DNA from: Verrucomicrobia bacterium SCGC AAA164-M04
GTDB lineage: Bacteria > Verrucomicrobiota > Verrucomicrobiae > Verrucomicrobiales > Akkermansiaceae
Direction: 5' to 3'
Assembly (NCBI GenBank): GCA_000383735.1
Contig: KB912156.1
Location: 1-16,521, forward strand
DNA: 16,521 nucleotides
The notes under the pieces were generated by a model. It was not told the origin of the DNA. It was given only the letters and a program-made list of their open reading frames with translations, and did not search any database. Shown here piece after piece: positions 15,418 through 16,521 of the stretch; the stretch's first letter is position 1, and the number at the start of each line of letters is the position of its first letter. A program made the position numbers and the translations under genes.

Positions 15418-15439
15418 TCTTTTCCAGATCTGGAAAAGA
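15418..15439. promoter_or_regulatory. 22-bp perfect palindrome upstream of the TSUP gene
   Basis: TCTTTTCCAGA directly followed by its exact reverse complement TCTGGAAAAGA, with no spacer. It ends 8 bp before the GTG start of the TSUP exporter gene. Perfect two-fold symmetry of this length suggests an operator for a dimeric regulator or an mRNA leader hairpin near the ribosome binding site. There is no T-run on either side, so an intrinsic terminator is unlikely. Confidence 0.6.
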
Positions 15440-15447
15440 ACAGAGGC

Positions 15448-16188
15448 GTGATCGATAGCACTACCGGATGGTTTCTTGTCTCTTTTGCTGCGATGTGTGT
15501 GGGTCTCGGTAAGGCGGGGTTTTCGGGGCTTGGATTAATTGCGGTATTTATCATGGCCGAGCTCTTTGGTAAGGCTTCGGTAGGGGTTTTGCTTCCCATG
15601 CTTATTGTGGCGGATGTCAGTGTTTATCCTATGTTTCGAAAGCATGCTTCGTGGGCTCCAGTTTGGAGGTTAGTCCCTCCGGCCTTGGTTGGAATGGCAA
15701 TTGGTTTTTTTCTACTCGATTGGATGCCAGAGCAGTGGGCTAAACCAGTGATCGGAGGTATTATTCTTTTTATGGTGGCACTCCAATTGATCCGCCAGGG
15801 TGCGTCTGAATTTTTTGATAAGCTTGCACACTCTAATGGATTTGGCGCGGCTGCGGGAAGTTTTGCGGGGATTGCGACGACGATTGCTAATGCAGCTGGG
15901 CCCGTCTTCCAGCTCTACTTTCTGGCAAGACGACTTCCGAAAATGGAGTTAATTGGAATTGGGGCGCGTTTCTTCCTCCTCATCAATTTGATTAAGTTAC
16001 CTTTCATGGGAGGATTGAGTTTTACCACGCCAGAAAGCCTCCTGCTTAACGTTAAGTTAGTCCCGTTGATTCTAATTGGGATTTTTCTCGGACGCCATCT
16101 CCTCCAGTTGATCTCTCAGCGAGTCTTTGAATGGATGATTATCGGATTTGCGATCCTTGCAGGGGTTCGACTGATCTGGGTTGGTTAG
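15448..16188 (+). CDS. TSUP (TauE/SafE) family anion exporter
   Basis: A 246-residue integral membrane protein of the TSUP family, which exports sulfite, sulfoacetate or other organosulfur and organic anions across the inner membrane. The family's internal duplication is visible: GLGKAGFSGLGLIAVF near residue 19-34 and AGSFAGIATTIANAAGPVFQ near 136-155, each beginning a bundle of about four helices. Length is typical. The best start is GTG 15448; an upstream TAG at 15397 limits the frame, and AGAGG sits only 1 nt before the GTG, unusually close. The 22-bp palindrome lies immediately upstream. The stop codon overlaps by 4 bp the stop of the convergent DUF4212-like frame. The substrate cannot be read from the sequence; a sulfur anion is a family guess. 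Confidence 0.85.
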   Translation: MIDSTTGWFLVSFAAMCVGLGKAGFSGLGLIAVFIMAELFGKASVGVLLPMLIVADVSVYPMFRKHASWAPVWRLVPPALVGMAIGFFLLDWMPEQWAKPVIGGIILFMVALQLIRQGASEFFDKLAHSNGFGAAAGSFAGIATTIANAAGPVFQLYFLARRLPKMELIGIGARFFLLINLIKLPFMGGLSFTTPESLLLNVKLVPLILIGIFLGRHLLQLISQRVFEWMIIGFAILAGVRLIWVG

Positions 16189-16355
16189 CGGGAATGGCCT
16201 TTTAGGTGTTCAAGACGTTTGTAGTTTTGAAAGGCGAAATACCCGAACAGGATAGCGATAACTATCTGATGCAGAATGAAGAAACCAGCTGGCCGCCGCC
16301 AAAGAAAATGGTCCATGTTGAGTGAGAGGATTTGGTGAAATCCAAATCCTAAGAA
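16185..16355 (-). pseudogene. DUF4212-like symporter small subunit, 5'-truncated remnant
   Basis: The minus-strand frame ending at 16185 contains FLWRRPAGFFILHQIVIAIL then FGYFAFQNYKRLEHLKG. This resembles the second helix region of the DUF4212 (solute:sodium symporter small subunit) family, which has an FPLGFWFAQQGS-type segment, a membrane helix and a short basic tail. The frame stays open to 16478 (97 codons). Upstream of about 16355, however, it is antisense to a clear IS3 OrfA, so residues before about 42 are unlikely to be native. An internal ATG (16316) would give 43 residues with one span. I infer that an insertion sequence removed the 5' end. The usual large symporter partner is not in the window. 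The family call rests on a short region. Confidence 0.45.
16327..16350 (+). repeat. inverted repeat just before the IS3 orfA start
   Basis: AGGATTTGG-TGAAAT-CCAAATCCT: 9-bp perfect arms with a 6-nt loop, ending 5 bp before the orfA ATG. It may be a leader hairpin that limits transposase translation, or part of the element's end; it could also belong to the interrupted host gene. Confidence 0.5.
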
Positions 16356-16521
16356 ATGAATAAACAAAAGAGACACAAGCCTGAAGAAATCATCTTGTTG
16401 TTGCGTGAATGCGACAGCGGAAACCTGAGCCAGGAAAGCTTCTGTCAGCAGAAGCAAATTTCGGTGGCAACTCTCCATCGTTGGCGCAAGAAATACGGAA
16501 TGATGGAGGTCGCTGATGCCA
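16356..16521 (+). CDS. IS3-family transposase OrfA (partial, runs off the edge)
   Basis: The visible 55 residues start MNKQKRHKPEEIILLLRECD and contain a helix-turn-helix of the HTH_Tnp_1 type: SQESFCQQKQISVATLHRWRKKYGMMEVADA is divided here by the turn before ISVATLHRW. The KRHxPEEI start and the W-R-K-K-Y-G-x-M-E-V-A-D-A stretch are hallmarks of IS3 OrfA, which binds the terminal repeats; a leucine zipper should follow. The ATG is preceded by the 9-bp-arm hairpin at 16327-16350. It overlaps, in antisense, the 5' part of the DUF4212-like frame. The 3' end is outside the window. Confidence 0.85.
   Translation, partial: MNKQKRHKPEEIILLLRECDSGNLSQESFCQQKQISVATLHRWRKKYGMMEVADA

Larger units (their letters stand above)
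16317..16521 (+). mobile_element. IS3-family insertion sequence, left part only (left boundary approximate)
   Basis: An IS3-type orfA begins at 16356 and runs off the window. The left end of the element must lie between the last plausible host codons (about 16316) and the orfA start. I cannot define the terminal inverted repeat without the right end, so the start given is an estimate. orfB with the DDE catalytic core would lie beyond the edge. Confidence 0.5.

Noticed and set aside
1..16521. CRISPR array, toxin-antitoxin or phage-defence island
   Set aside because: No repeat-spacer pattern and no paired small genes or nuclease/effector domains were seen; the content is mostly housekeeping plus the SOS cassette.

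Overview
The window looks like chromosomal DNA of a Verrucomicrobiota bacterium, probably a free-living or aquatic Verrucomicrobiales-type lineage. Three things suggest this: a TGTTC-N4-GAACA palindrome, the LexA operator type I remember for Verrucomicrobia, in front of an imuA-imuB-dnaE2 cassette; a YebC that starts MGRAFE; and general gene content with few strong Shine-Dalgarno sites. The assignment is an inference from content, not a database match.

Layout. 2-193 (+) is the 3' end of an alpha/beta-hydrolase. A compact minus-strand operon fills 208-4641. In transcription order it holds an LptF/LptG-family permease, a SulP anion transporter with STAS domain split by a frameshift at an A8 run, an IscU/NifU-like Fe-S scaffold protein, and a secreted HExxH metallopeptidase. 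4642-4971 holds no protein gene but carries a selenocysteine tRNA (anticodon UCA, minus strand, 4726-4818) with an irregular acceptor/T-arm. 4972-10191 (minus) is the SOS mutagenesis cassette imuA-imuB-dnaE2, preceded by the LexA-type box at 10196-10209.

Divergent from the cassette, 10305-12230 (+) encodes a COG2509-type FAD-dependent oxidoreductase and a small cupin 3 bp apart. Then come, on the minus strand, an exported Dabb-domain protein, a DUF3817 membrane protein and a VOC/glyoxalase-like protein. The plus strand follows with an unrecognised ~170-aa protein, YebC and a small putative secreted protein. A 39-aa single-span membrane ORF lies on the minus strand at 15131-15250. A TSUP (TauE/SafE) anion exporter follows, preceded by a 22-bp perfect palindrome. 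The right edge enters an IS3-family element (OrfA, partial) that abuts what looks like the C-terminal remnant of a DUF4212-type symporter small subunit.

How the genes work together. The cassette is the clearest system: LexA-controlled, tightly coupled translesion mutagenesis, with adaptor proteins ImuA and ImuB and the polymerase DnaE2 (ImuC). The lptF operon mixes LPS export, anion uptake and Fe-S assembly without an obvious single pathway. SulP and TSUP both belong to families that move sulfur oxyanions. I found no convincing new defence or mobile system. The points most worth checking are the odd tRNA-Sec, the A8 frameshift in sulP, the LexA box, the TSUP palindrome, the 39-aa ORF and the IS3 junction.
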